Assembly: GCA_030063045.1 (NCBI GenBank)
Contig: JAQSEB010000050.1
Span: forward strand, 1,116,001-1,180,000
Length of the DNA stretch: 64,000 bases
Reading direction: 5' to 3'
Origin: Pratylenchus scribneri
Taxonomy: Eukaryota; Nematoda; Chromadorea; Rhabditida; Pratylenchidae
The translations under genes were made by a program, and so were the position numbers. The notes under the pieces were generated by a model. That model did not search any database, was not told the origin of the DNA, and worked only from the letters and a program-made list of their open reading frames with translations. Position 1 is the stretch's first letter; each line of letters opens with the position of its first letter. Shown in pieces: positions 37,401 to 46,665 of the stretch.

Positions 37401-38504
37401 AATTGGAAGATGATCGGTGATGGAAGTAGCATTTGAGGAAGCATCGATGAGAAAAGGAATGGCGAAAACCAATGGCGGTGAAACGTGAAAGACTTTGAAA
37501 TTTGAATAATTGTTGAAGGAATGGTGAATGAAGAGGAAATGAAGACCAAGGGCGGCGAACACCAAAATTGTTATCCCCTGCAAATGAATGGAACAGCTGG
37601 TAAGGCGGACTGGAGGCTTTTGCTCATTTTCACTCCAATCCGAGCAAGGACAACAATTGGAAGAAGCAAGCAATTGGCCCCAATGGAATGAAGAAAAGAA
37701 AAAAAAGGATGAACAAAACAAAAAGATCATTGTGATTTATTCACCTTTCATTTTTGTATTTTTGGTTGCGCGGGGGCGCGCAAGTTTAGGGGAGACGAAT
37801 GTTATGGGGGAATTGACAACTGTTCCCCTCTGGGTCCAAAAAGCTTCTCTGGGATATAAAACCTATCCTAATTCCCCAATCAGTGTTCATTCGCCCCGAT
37901 CGGCCCTGGGTTAGTTGGACTTGGGACACCCAGCTTCCTAGCGGCCTGGTCGTGGGCCAGCCGCCCCAAATTCCCAATATTCGCCAATATTATTGTGATT
38001 TTCCAACTGGATAAAATGATGTTAATATTCCAATCGACCAAAATCCTTCAAATTCTACCCGAACTGAACCCCGCATTTAATACATAGGGTGGCTCTAATC
38101 TACTCCTAGGGGTCTTAATATATCCTAGGATAATGAAGAGCCTACTCTAGTGACTAATTTAGGGAAATCGACTTTGGGGGTGTTCAAAATTTGCCCGCAG
38201 ATAATCGAAAAGTACTTAATCTTCTATAAAAACTTTAGCCAACCCTAAACCTAGCCCTAATCTTAATTCTTAACCATATTGAAGCTAGGCTGCAAAAATC
38301 CTCCCTTCACTTTTGCAAATTACGGACTTAAAACTAAATATGTTTTGGATTTACTTGTTGGGTGCATTTGTTGAGGACGGGCATCAAATTTTTGCGAGCC
38401 TTGTTCGTCGCCTGATTTGCCTGCTCCAAAACGGCACTGACCTGTGGCATTGCCTGCGTTTTGATTTCTTGCAGCTTCGATTGGAGTTGGCCGAGGAAGG
38501 CCAT
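34487..38504 (-). CDS. Alpha carbonic anhydrase-related protein (likely non-catalytic), 5 exons
   Basis: Exons on minus: 38504-38355, 36000-35668, 35130-34999, 34907-34725, 34681-34487; 330 residues, all phases close. Alpha-CA landmarks are clear: KQSPIDL, then FNWGTEPMNGS, HTVAGVGYAGEMHFLHRN, FYDGSETVEPFRETVKWIV and PISSHQLEKLR. In catalytic enzymes two zinc His sit in the FHFHWG strand; here it reads LIFNWG, so both are replaced. The third (EMHFLH) is kept. This is the pattern of CA-related proteins, which have lost CO2 hydration (family knowledge). Residues 1-50, from exon 1, are helical and unlike a signal peptide; exon 1 joins in phase at an AACAG acceptor, but that junction is the least certain. 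A 1.9-kb LTR element sits in intron 1; intron 4 is only 43 nt. Confidence 0.8.
36149..36431 (+). repeat. 5' LTR
   Basis: 283 bp; the preceding five bases are CATAG. Contains TATAAAACC at about 36199, a plausible promoter element. Confidence 0.9.
37800..38082 (+). repeat. 3' LTR
   Basis: 283 bp, matching the 5' LTR; followed by CATAG, the second copy of the target duplication. Confidence 0.9.
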
Positions 38505-38625
38505 TTTTTAAAATTATTAGAAGCTTAAGGAGGAATTTGGATTGTCTGCAAAAAAATATTCAATTAGGAAATTTCATCGATAAGGACAAAGGGGCACACT
38601 CCAATGAAAAAATAGAATTTTGTCT

Positions 38626-38757
38626 TGGCCATTCTTTGGCCATAAGCTCAATAAGGAAGTAACCAATTCGAGGAGACGATATGCCATTCAAAAGCTCTAA
38701 ATGTCCTCTAAAAAGTGGCCTTTCTAATTTACTAAAAATTTAAAACCATTTTATTCG
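38626..38757. repeat. Foldback element, family A, left half only (copy 6)
   Basis: Matches the left arm of family A (GGCCATTCTTTGGCCATAAG through GTCCTCTAAAAAGTGGCC), then breaks off where the composite spacer begins. Confidence 0.6.
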
Positions 38758-38764
38758 GGAACAG

Positions 38765-39315
38765 CAAACATTTTTGAATAAAGATAACATTTTATTTGGA
38801 ATGATCTCAATTTAGTTTGAATTTTTAAAATTTGGTATTTCTTATAAATAATTGCCTCAAGACAAATTCAGCGTTCAGCCTATCACTTTTTCCTCCCTTC
38901 TCAGATTACAGATTACAGAATACAGTAATAAGAAGGGAGAAGAATGTTGATTATTTCTTGAGGGCAAAATGATTGGTCCATTCACAATTGAACGAAACAG
39001 AGGGCATTCAATCACAATCTTTGGCTAATATCACAGCAAGGAAGCAACGAATTTAGGAAGGCGATATGCCATTCGAAAGCCAAAAATGTCCTCTAAAAAG
39101 TGGCTGTTCTAATTTTATAAAAATTTAAATCTCTGTAAAATAAACGGCTTTTACTCCAAATTCGGGTTTATTACATTAAAAGACATGTAACTTTTTTAAA
39201 TTGAAGAATTTTTAAATTTAAGAAAGCCACTTTTCAGATGGCACTTTAGGCTTGCAAAAGACATATCGCCTTCCTGAATTGGTTTCTTCCTTATTAAGAT
39301 ATGGCCGAAAAATGG
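38765..39315. repeat. Composite repeat: spacer plus foldback A copy 7
   Basis: The spacer at 38765-39016 (AGCAAACATTTTTGAATAAA, later ACAGTAATAAGAAGGGAG) and the foldback at 39017-39315 repeat, in the same order, the arrangement at 12540-13168 inside the WDR62 gene. Confidence 0.65.
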
Positions 39316-41270
39316 CCTAGTTAATGAAAAATCCTCTACCTCTCAAATGGTTAGTAGAAATGGAATGGATCAATGCCCTGAAAAGGTTTAAAACACCCGA
39401 AAATGTCATTTACCAATGATGGGACATTAATGGAAAATGAAGGACAATATAAGGGAGAAATAGAAAACAAATGGATGGGCACAAATGAAATTAATTAAGC
39501 AAATTGGAGAAGGAAAAATGATGGACCGGGCGGCTGCTTTTAAAAGTGCCCCCACATTGAACCATCCATTCATTTTTTTTGCCATTCATTTGGCCCAAAA
39601 CACATTGGCAAAAAGAGGAAATAGCCGCCCTTGGGAATTTAGGAGGAAGGATGGGGCATGGGAAAAGTGCGCCGCACTCTTGAGCAAATTGCGGGGATGG
39701 CACAATTGGCAATGTGGGTTAAAGGAAGGGCACTTCATTTTGGCATTCGATTTAACAAAATATATTCGGAGGAAATTGGCGGGTTAGGGCATTGTCATTT
39801 GGCGCTGGCAAAGGAAATGCAAAGCGATGGCTTTATTTGATTGTATGCTTTCAAAGGGAAATGCCGAAAGGTTTATGCCCACGTTTGTAGAATGGTTAAA
39901 TTCGGCAAGAAGGAGGGGATTTGAGCCTAACAAAAAAAGATTATTCAATTCTAAATTGACGAATTTAGCCACAATGCCTTTTGGCTAATTGCCAATCCCT
40001 TCTTTAATTTGATAAAATGGAATTCACACTGGAAATTGAAATAATTGGAGTCAAATTCTCAAAATCATTCACACCAAATGGCAAAATAAAATAAATATTT
40101 TTAAATGAACATAGCTCATAAAAACATTGAGGGATTTAGGCCATTTATCCCCTTTAATAAATACTAAATACTGCGCTCTTTAATCTGTCATAAATTCATT
40201 CTGGTGCCCCCTAATATGTTTAATCCTCTCAATAAATATGGCATTTTTAAAAGAGCTAGGGCCTATAAATTGTTGCCAGCACCCCTTTTCTCGCTGTCCC
40301 CCTTTTTGTCGTCGCCGCCGGCCAAAGTGTGAAAAGTGCCGTAGAGCACATTTATTGAAGGGGGGGGGGGGGGAGGGGAACTGTGGCAAATCCGCATATT
40401 TGCATTACCAGCAGTCCGTGTGTGCCAATTTCGCATCGATTTCTGCCTTCTTTTTTGGTCGCTCTGTTGGCCTGTGGCTGAGCGAGTTCTCTATGGCCAT
40501 CATCCATAGATTGGAGACGGCGGCTTCTTATTTGGCCCGCAAATTGTCCCCCGGGGCTTGTTCTCCCTTTTCTTTTGGCTCTGCTGCCGCTATGTTTGTT
40601 TTGTCCAGTCCTCCCGGCTTCCACTTATTCTTGCCCCACAAATGCCTTGGCAATATCCCTATTCTTTTTTCTTCCAGAAACAAAAGAATGCCTGTGGCCA
40701 CCAATATACTTCTTGGTCAGCATATATTATTTGCATTTGTGCCAAAAATGAATGAATGAAAGGATGGGAAAGTTGGAGGAATTGGAAATGATAATGAGCT
40801 CTGTAGAAAATGTGGATGATGTGGGCTGTGGACTGTAGGACATTGAGGGGATAGATGTAAAAACAAAAATAGTTAGATAAATTAATTGGATGCCGAGAAT
40901 GGGCCAAGTGGGCAACCAGCAGTGATGAAGATTTTTATGGTGATTTATGATGGTAAAAATATTGGATAATTGAATGGCATTTGAGAGAATATTATCTTCA
41001 TTTTTCGGAGTTTTCCTGGGGAGTAAAGGCGAACAAATGCACTTGAAGGCAAGGAAAATGAATGGAAATGTTTAAAAATTCAAGCCTTCAAATTTGGCAA
41101 AACAATGAGAAAAAATATAGAGGGCATAATAATGGTGCTTGGTAACTTCATAATAGGCAAATTTATGTAAAATTGTTGAAAAAATTAAATTAAAATGGAA
41201 AAGGATAAAAAGGAAAATTAATTGGATTTAATGAGAGATAGATTATTGCAAAAGGAGGAATTTGTTTTAT

Positions 41271-42206
41271 TGAAACACAAATAGGCGGAATTATTCTAAG
41301 CGAAAACACAAACAGGCGGAATTATTCTAAGCGAAAACACAAAACAGGCGGAATTATTCTAAGCGAAAACACAAAACAGGCGGAATTATTCTAAGCGAAA
41401 ACACAAAACAGGCGGAATTATTCTAAGCCAAAACACAAACAGGCGGAATTATTCTAAGCGAAAACACAAAAAAGGCGGAATTATTCTAAGCGAAAACACA
41501 AAACAGGCGGAATTATTCTAAGCGAAAACACAAACAGGCGGAATTATTCTAAGCGAAAACACAAAACAGGCGGAATTATTCTAAGCGAAAACACAAAAAA
41601 GGCGGAATTATTCTAAGCGAAAACACAAAAAAGGCGGAATTATTCTAAGCGAAAACACAAAACAGGCGGAATTATTCTAAGCGAAAACACAAACAGGCGG
41701 AATTATTCTAAGCGAAAACACAAACAGGCGGAATTATTCTAAGCGAAAACACAAAACAGGCGGAATTATTCTAAGCGAAAACACAAAACAGGCGGAATTA
41801 TTCTAAGCGAAAACACAAACAGGCGGAATTATTCTAAGCGAAAACACAAAACAGGCGGAATTATTCTAAGCGAAAACACAAACAGGCGGAATTATTCTAA
41901 GCGAAAACACAAAACAGGCGGAATTATTCTAAGCGAAAACACAAACAGGCGGAATTATTCTAAGCGAAAACACAAACAGGCGGAATTATTCTTAGCGAAA
42001 ACACAAAACAGGCGGAATTATTCTAAGCGAAAACACAAAACAGGCGGAATTATTCTAAGCCAAAACACAAACAGGCGGAATTATTCTTAGCGAAAACACA
42101 AAACAGGCGGAATTATTCTAAGCCAAAACACAAACAGGCGGAATTATTCTTAGCGAAAACACAAAACAGGCGGAATTATTCTAAGTGAAAACACAAACAG
42201 CGGAAT
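41271..42206 (+). repeat. 31-32 bp satellite array (about 30 copies)
   Basis: Head-to-tail units built on CAGGCGGAATTATTCTAAGC plus GAAAACACAAA(A). Copies alternate between 31 and 32 bp by one A, with a few AAGC/TAGC variants. Not coding. Confidence 0.95.
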
Positions 42207-42426
42207 TTACAACAAAAACTTTCAATCTTATTCTTTTTCCCTCATTAAATAAAACCAATTCCCCTTTACTTTTAGCCTCTTTGTTTTTTTTTTTGAGCAA
42301 ATTTGCATTATAATTGGGCAAAAGGGGTATTTTATTCAAATTACTTAATTTATTTTTTAGTGATTCATCGAAGTATTTCTTCAAAACTATTCCAAATATT
42401 CCAATCTTATTTTTACTCTTTTGAAG

Positions 42427-43206
42427 ATGCCCTTCTTCCTCTCTGCTGCTTGGCCCATTTATTTATCGATTCTTCTTCCGCCCTCTTGTTTGGGCCAAGT
42501 AAGCGAGTTTTAGTCAATCTTTAAGCTTATTCTCTAAATATTATGAAGCAACAGGAAAATTTTGTCGACACAATTTTCCTCTTTATCAAAATCAGAGGAC
42601 ACATTCATTTGCCTTTTAATTCAATGCTCTTAAATTTAGTTGCCAAAATTGCTTAATATAAAATGTTCTAAAGGCTAAAGTGAAAAATGGACGTGGTTTA
42701 TTCCATTGTAGAAGGTTCAATCCCATTTTTTTCAATTCGACCCAAAAATTTTGTTGAAAGGTCTTCAATATTTCATCCCATTGTTTGCCATTATCACAAT
42801 TCTTGGTGTTCTTTGGCATTACAAAGGTCGATTAGAGGATGATGGTGACCATCAGCATCGACAACCGGAATATGAGGAATTGTTGGGAGGAAATAAGGGC
42901 CATGGCGGTGGTTTCGGAGAGGAAGATGATGATGGAAGCGGATCGGGTTAGAAATAAAATTTTGGGTTTTACTTTAATTGGGTTTAATATTTAATTCGAA
43001 AAAATCTCATTTTACAATCGTAGAATGTCAATTTTTATCATAAGAACAAAATTTTATACGGGGTTTAAAGGGGACTAGAAAAAGAGGGAAATGAAAAAAC
43101 AAATTCGAAAATTTTGGAGAAACTAATAAATATAATTTTTTCAGGAGTAGATGTGGCCGGAGGCAAATGGAGGGCGACAGAGATCGATGACAAAAAGAAG
43201 TCTTGA
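42427..43206 (+). CDS. Small predicted secreted or single-pass membrane protein, 3 exons
   Basis: Proposed exons 42427-42498, 42712-42946, 43145-43206; phases close for 122 residues. The product starts with a hydrophobic leader (MPFFLSAAWPIYLSILLPP). A second hydrophobic segment, LQYFIPLFAIITILGVLWHY, lies at about residues 39-58, followed by an acidic, Gly-rich tail ending ATEIDDKKKS. Donors (AA|GTAAGC, G|GTTAGA) and acceptors (TTGTAG, TTTCAG) are good. I do not recognise the family. The first exon is the weakest part, because the second could join to a different upstream exon. It converges on the MEK gene. Confidence 0.5.
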
Positions 43207-43902
43207 AAATGGCTCTGCGCCTTTTATTTTCATAAATCATAAATTAATTCTTTTTTGGGCTATTAAAAAATGCAATAAAAATGTAAAAATTGAATCAAAC
43301 AATGAAAAAGAGGACAAAGGTGGGAAGGAAAGGGGAAACTCATACACAAAAATTGTGAAAATAGGGATTTGGGGCGATGGGAAATTTGCATCATTTTTGT
43401 GTGGGAAATTGAAAAAAAATGTTGTGGGAATTTTCAAATTTTTTGCGATATTTATTATCCTCTTTGAATTGGCATTGAATGTGGTCCGATCGGCCAATTA
43501 TTGTCCAGCGATCATGCCAATGCTCCAAAATTATGACAAATTTACGTTTCGACTGAAAAGAAAAGGAAATTTTTATATAATTTATTGTTGATTATTTTTT
43601 TGGGTCATTTTCATGGTTATTAATAAATTAAGTTTAATAATTTTTATAAAAATTTGTTGTCTAGTTTTTTTAGATTTATTATTAGGAAGCGGATTTTTAG
43701 ATGGCAAAAATAGTCAAAATTATTGCCAATGTTTTCTTTTGTGAAATTTTCCAAAAAATGTGATTTTAGTATTTCTCATCAAATCTGATAAATACAAAAA
43801 ATGGGTATATATCAAAACTTAAAAATTTGCTTCCCTAATATTAAAAATTGATTTATCCACGTTCACTTAAATAAAAATTATCCTCAGAATTAAATTTCAA
43901 AA
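43207..43902. other. 3' intergenic between small membrane protein and MEK
   Basis: AT-rich 3' flanks of two convergent genes. A 146-codon plus-strand ORF (43151-43591) overlaps the last exon of the small protein in another frame and ends in a hydrophobic segment. It has no homologue I recognise and is not called as a gene. Confidence 0.4.
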
Positions 43903-46084
43903 TTAAAAAAAAAAATAAACGAACATGTCGATGACGGATTGAACCCATTTGGCGAACTCGGCTCCATCGTCCATGGCTGCATGTTGTTTATAGAATGGGT
44001 CGAGGGCAAGGCCGGCCAAGTTGGATCGTTCCGCTGCATTCTTCTTCAAACATTTGTTCACAAAATCCACAAATTGGTCAGAAAAAATTTGGCGAGGTAA
44101 CACCGGAGGTGGCTTAAATTCGAAATTAATTAATGATAATAAGATAATCCCCAATTTTTCCTTACCCGATTCACAATGTAGTCGAGCAACTCGAAAATGG
44201 CCATTGTCTTTGGGGAAGTGTCCTCCGCATTGCCGTGCTCCTCCGGTTGGCCATTTTGCAGCTCAAGATGCACTTCTTCCGGTCGTAGGCCAAATATTTT
44301 TGCATATTCCCTTCGGCTGGGCGCCGGTATCGGATATCGGCCAATGACCAGCTCAACAAGGGAAAGCCCAAAACTCCAAACATCCGAATGAATGCTGTAG
44401 CGGGCGCCAGTCAATCGTTCAGGCTGAAAATACGAAAATTTAAAAAGAATGGTAGAATTAAATGGATAGATAAGGAAAAGAATTTTTTTAATAGTCTAGA
44501 GTAATACTAGTGTTTTAGTGATGGTGGTAAGGATTTTTTATTCTAATTACATTATTTCGTTTAGAAATGTACCCTAAAATGCATAAAAGTAAAAATAAAG
44601 CCTGAAAAAATTACTGTCCCTGAGCGGAATCGAACCCGTGACCTAAATGGTGCAGATGCGGAGTGTTTTACCTCTAGGCCAAGAATTATTTTTTCGAGGT
44701 AGTTTGTTAAAATCTTCTTTATAGCCAGCCTAACTAGATTAAATTGATTAATTTGGTAGTGGTCAGTCAAATTTTTTAAATTTGAATTCATTTATTTTTA
44801 TTAACAAAAATTAACTAACCGCCATATATGATCGAGTGCCCACAAATGAGTTGGCCATGCTGTCGATGAGCATACAAGAGACACCAAAATCGCAAAGTTT
44901 GATTTCGCCTTGGCTATTCACCAACATGTTTGAGGGTTTCACATCTGAATTAATGAGAAATAAGTGTTAATAATAGGGGGTGAATTTTTAGGTTTTGAAC
45001 TATTTTTATCAATTTAGACATTTTTTTCGGAGAAAGTTTCATTAGAAAAATGCATTAAAATACCAAAAATTAAATATTATGTGTTTTTTAAACCCATTTT
45101 GGTTTTGTAATTTTTTTGATCTTTTAATTCGCTTATGTTTTTTCCGGGTATTTACTTTTAACATTTTAGCTTTAACAAAAAACCTCTATGCAAAATATTG
45201 AATTGCTCCTTCAAATAGGTCAGCCCGTTGATGACGGCCACCGCAATTCGGCCAACCCATTTTTCTTGGATTCGGCCCACCGTTTGGAGAATAATATCCA
45301 ATGAAAGGCCATCCATGTATTCCATACAGATTGAAATGTCGTTGTTTGTTGTGAATGCACCGTAGAAACCTTAATTTTATAATTTTTATTTATTTTTTAA
45401 AAATTTTTTAAAATCTTTTTTTTATCATTTAAACATAAATATTGATTTCATAAATGCAAAACAAAGTCACTCACCGACAATATATGGACTGTTGCATTTG
45501 TGCAAAACGTCCAACTCTTTCATTATTTGATTCCGAATCGACGGTTTCACCTCCAAATGAACCAGCTTGCGGGCCAAAACCACATTGCTTTTTGTGTGCC
45601 GCATTTTGTGCACCACTCCCCCGTTGCCATGGCCCAGGTCGCAAATCCGTTCCAGCACTTCTTCGCTGAGTTGACCAATCTTAAATTATGGCATTTTTAT
45701 AAAATTTTAAAGATTTTGTGAATATAATTGCCCCATTAATCGATAAAGTTCCTTAAATAACGAACTATTTAATCAGTTTTTGTCTGTCTTTAAATTTGTA
45801 CTCTAAAATAATCAAACCTGCTTTTTCTGTGATATCCACTCATTCATGCGCTGCATTTGTGTGCCCGACAGTGACAGCTGTTGAAGTTGAGAATCCAGCG
45901 ATGCGGTGCCGCCGCCTCCTTTCTTCTCTCCACCAATGCCATCCTTTTTTCCTTCTTCTGGCTGTTGCGGTTGTTCACCTTCCTCTGCCACAACACAGCC
46001 CGCCTCGTCCGTGGCCACACCTTCCTCATTCACCGTGGGTGGAAGGCTCAAATTCAATGGATTTCGTCGTTTTCCGCTGGACAT
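43903..46084 (-). CDS. mek-2: MAP kinase kinase (MEK1/2 orthologue, MEK-2 type)
   Basis: Exons on minus: 46084-45818, 45679-45475, 45369-45184, 44944-44820, 44423-44166, 44112-43903; 416 residues. This dual-specificity kinase activates ERK in the Ras-Raf cascade (family knowledge). Visible motifs: Gly loop LGHGNGGVV, catalytic Lys127 in VVLARKL, HRD at 218-220 with DVKPSN, DFG at 238-240, and activation loop [15 protein letters not shown] with both MEK phosphosites as Ser248 and Ser252. GRYPIPAP and the C-lobe [14 protein letters not shown] match MEK. The N-terminus is long and Gly/Glu-rich. The C-terminus ends in an unusual VYFFF just before the stop. The acceptor-like TTAAAG lies only 3 nt before the ATG. 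A SINE occupies intron 4. Confidence 0.95.
44535..44705 (-). repeat. tRNA-derived SINE, family E
   Basis: In the MEK intron 44819-44424. The minus strand shows A-box-like TTGGCCTAGAGGTAAAAC and B-box GGGTTCGATTCCGCTCAGGG in tRNA-like spacing, then a T-run and body. Confidence 0.7.
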
Positions 46085-46665
46085 TTTCTTTAATTTTTTT
46101 TAATTAAAATTATATTTAATATTTTTAAAAAAAATATGGAAAAAGAAATTAATTTTTTCAATAAATATTGATTGATTTATGTGAAATTTTTATTCAAAAA
46201 TGTTCGAATATAGATGGATGACATTTATTTAGGGAAACCCTGTGTGTTTATTGAGTTTTTACAATAAAAATGTGTGGCAAATACTGGAGTAAATATAAGT
46301 AATATTGAATTGAGATAAAAGGGGGAAGAAAACCCTGTAGGCAGAATTGCTTAAAAATTGCAGCAAAAATAGTAGCAAAAATAATGTTGAAAATGGTGGG
46401 GGCTGGGGGGATGGACGGGCAATAGAAGGAAGAATTGATTGAGTATATATGGCAAAAAGAATTGGCAAATGGACGGTTTTTTAAATAAAAAAATTGCTTA
46501 ATAGGGGATTTAAAATATTTATTAAACTTTACTTTAACCGAAAAAATAATTGATCCCTTATTAAGCAATTTTATATTGCAGGAGGAGATCTATTTAAAAA
46601 TTGTGTAATTTGTGAATTTATCAATCAAAAATCCACACATTTTCCATTTTCACATTTCGGCATCA
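46085..46665. other. Spacer between Frizzled and MEK genes
   Basis: 581 bp between two minus-strand genes; AT-rich, no gene. Short minus-strand ORFs here lack homology. Confidence 0.5.

Larger units (their letters stand above)
36149..38082 (+). mobile_element. Complete non-autonomous LTR retrotransposon (Bel/Pao-like ends)
   Basis: Two 283-bp direct repeats, 36149-36431 and 37800-38082, read the same at every position I compared. They begin TGTTATGGGGGAATTGACAA and end CGCATTTAATA. The host word CATAG is duplicated directly outside both ends (36144-36148 and 38083-38087). The base after the 5' LTR starts TGG, as a tRNA primer site would, and a purine-rich AGTTTAGGGGAGACGAA precedes the 3' LTR. 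The 1368-bp interior has no reverse transcriptase, integrase or protease and no long ORF, so it would need proteins in trans. The TGTTATG terminus and 5-bp duplication suggest Bel/Pao; that assignment is inference. It lies in intron 1 of the CA-related gene. Confidence 0.9.
38505..42426. other. Gene-poor, repeat-rich interval
   Basis: Holds the presumed 5' leader of the CA-related gene (minus-strand TTTTTTGCAG acceptor about 41 nt before its ATG), foldback A copies and composite repeat, and a 31-32 bp satellite. From about 39320 to 41260 there are only short ORFs without homology or splice structure. A run of about 15 G occurs near 40362. Confidence 0.5.

Noticed and set aside
36432..37799. 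Recoding of TGA as Trp in the LTR element interior
   Set aside because: Host genes use TGA as a stop (for example Frizzled, SUMO and GNA1), and the interior is also broken by TAA/TAG and frame changes. Mutational decay is simpler.
41271..42206. CRISPR-like regular array
   Set aside because: Units are contiguous tandem copies without distinct spacers, and the genome is eukaryotic.
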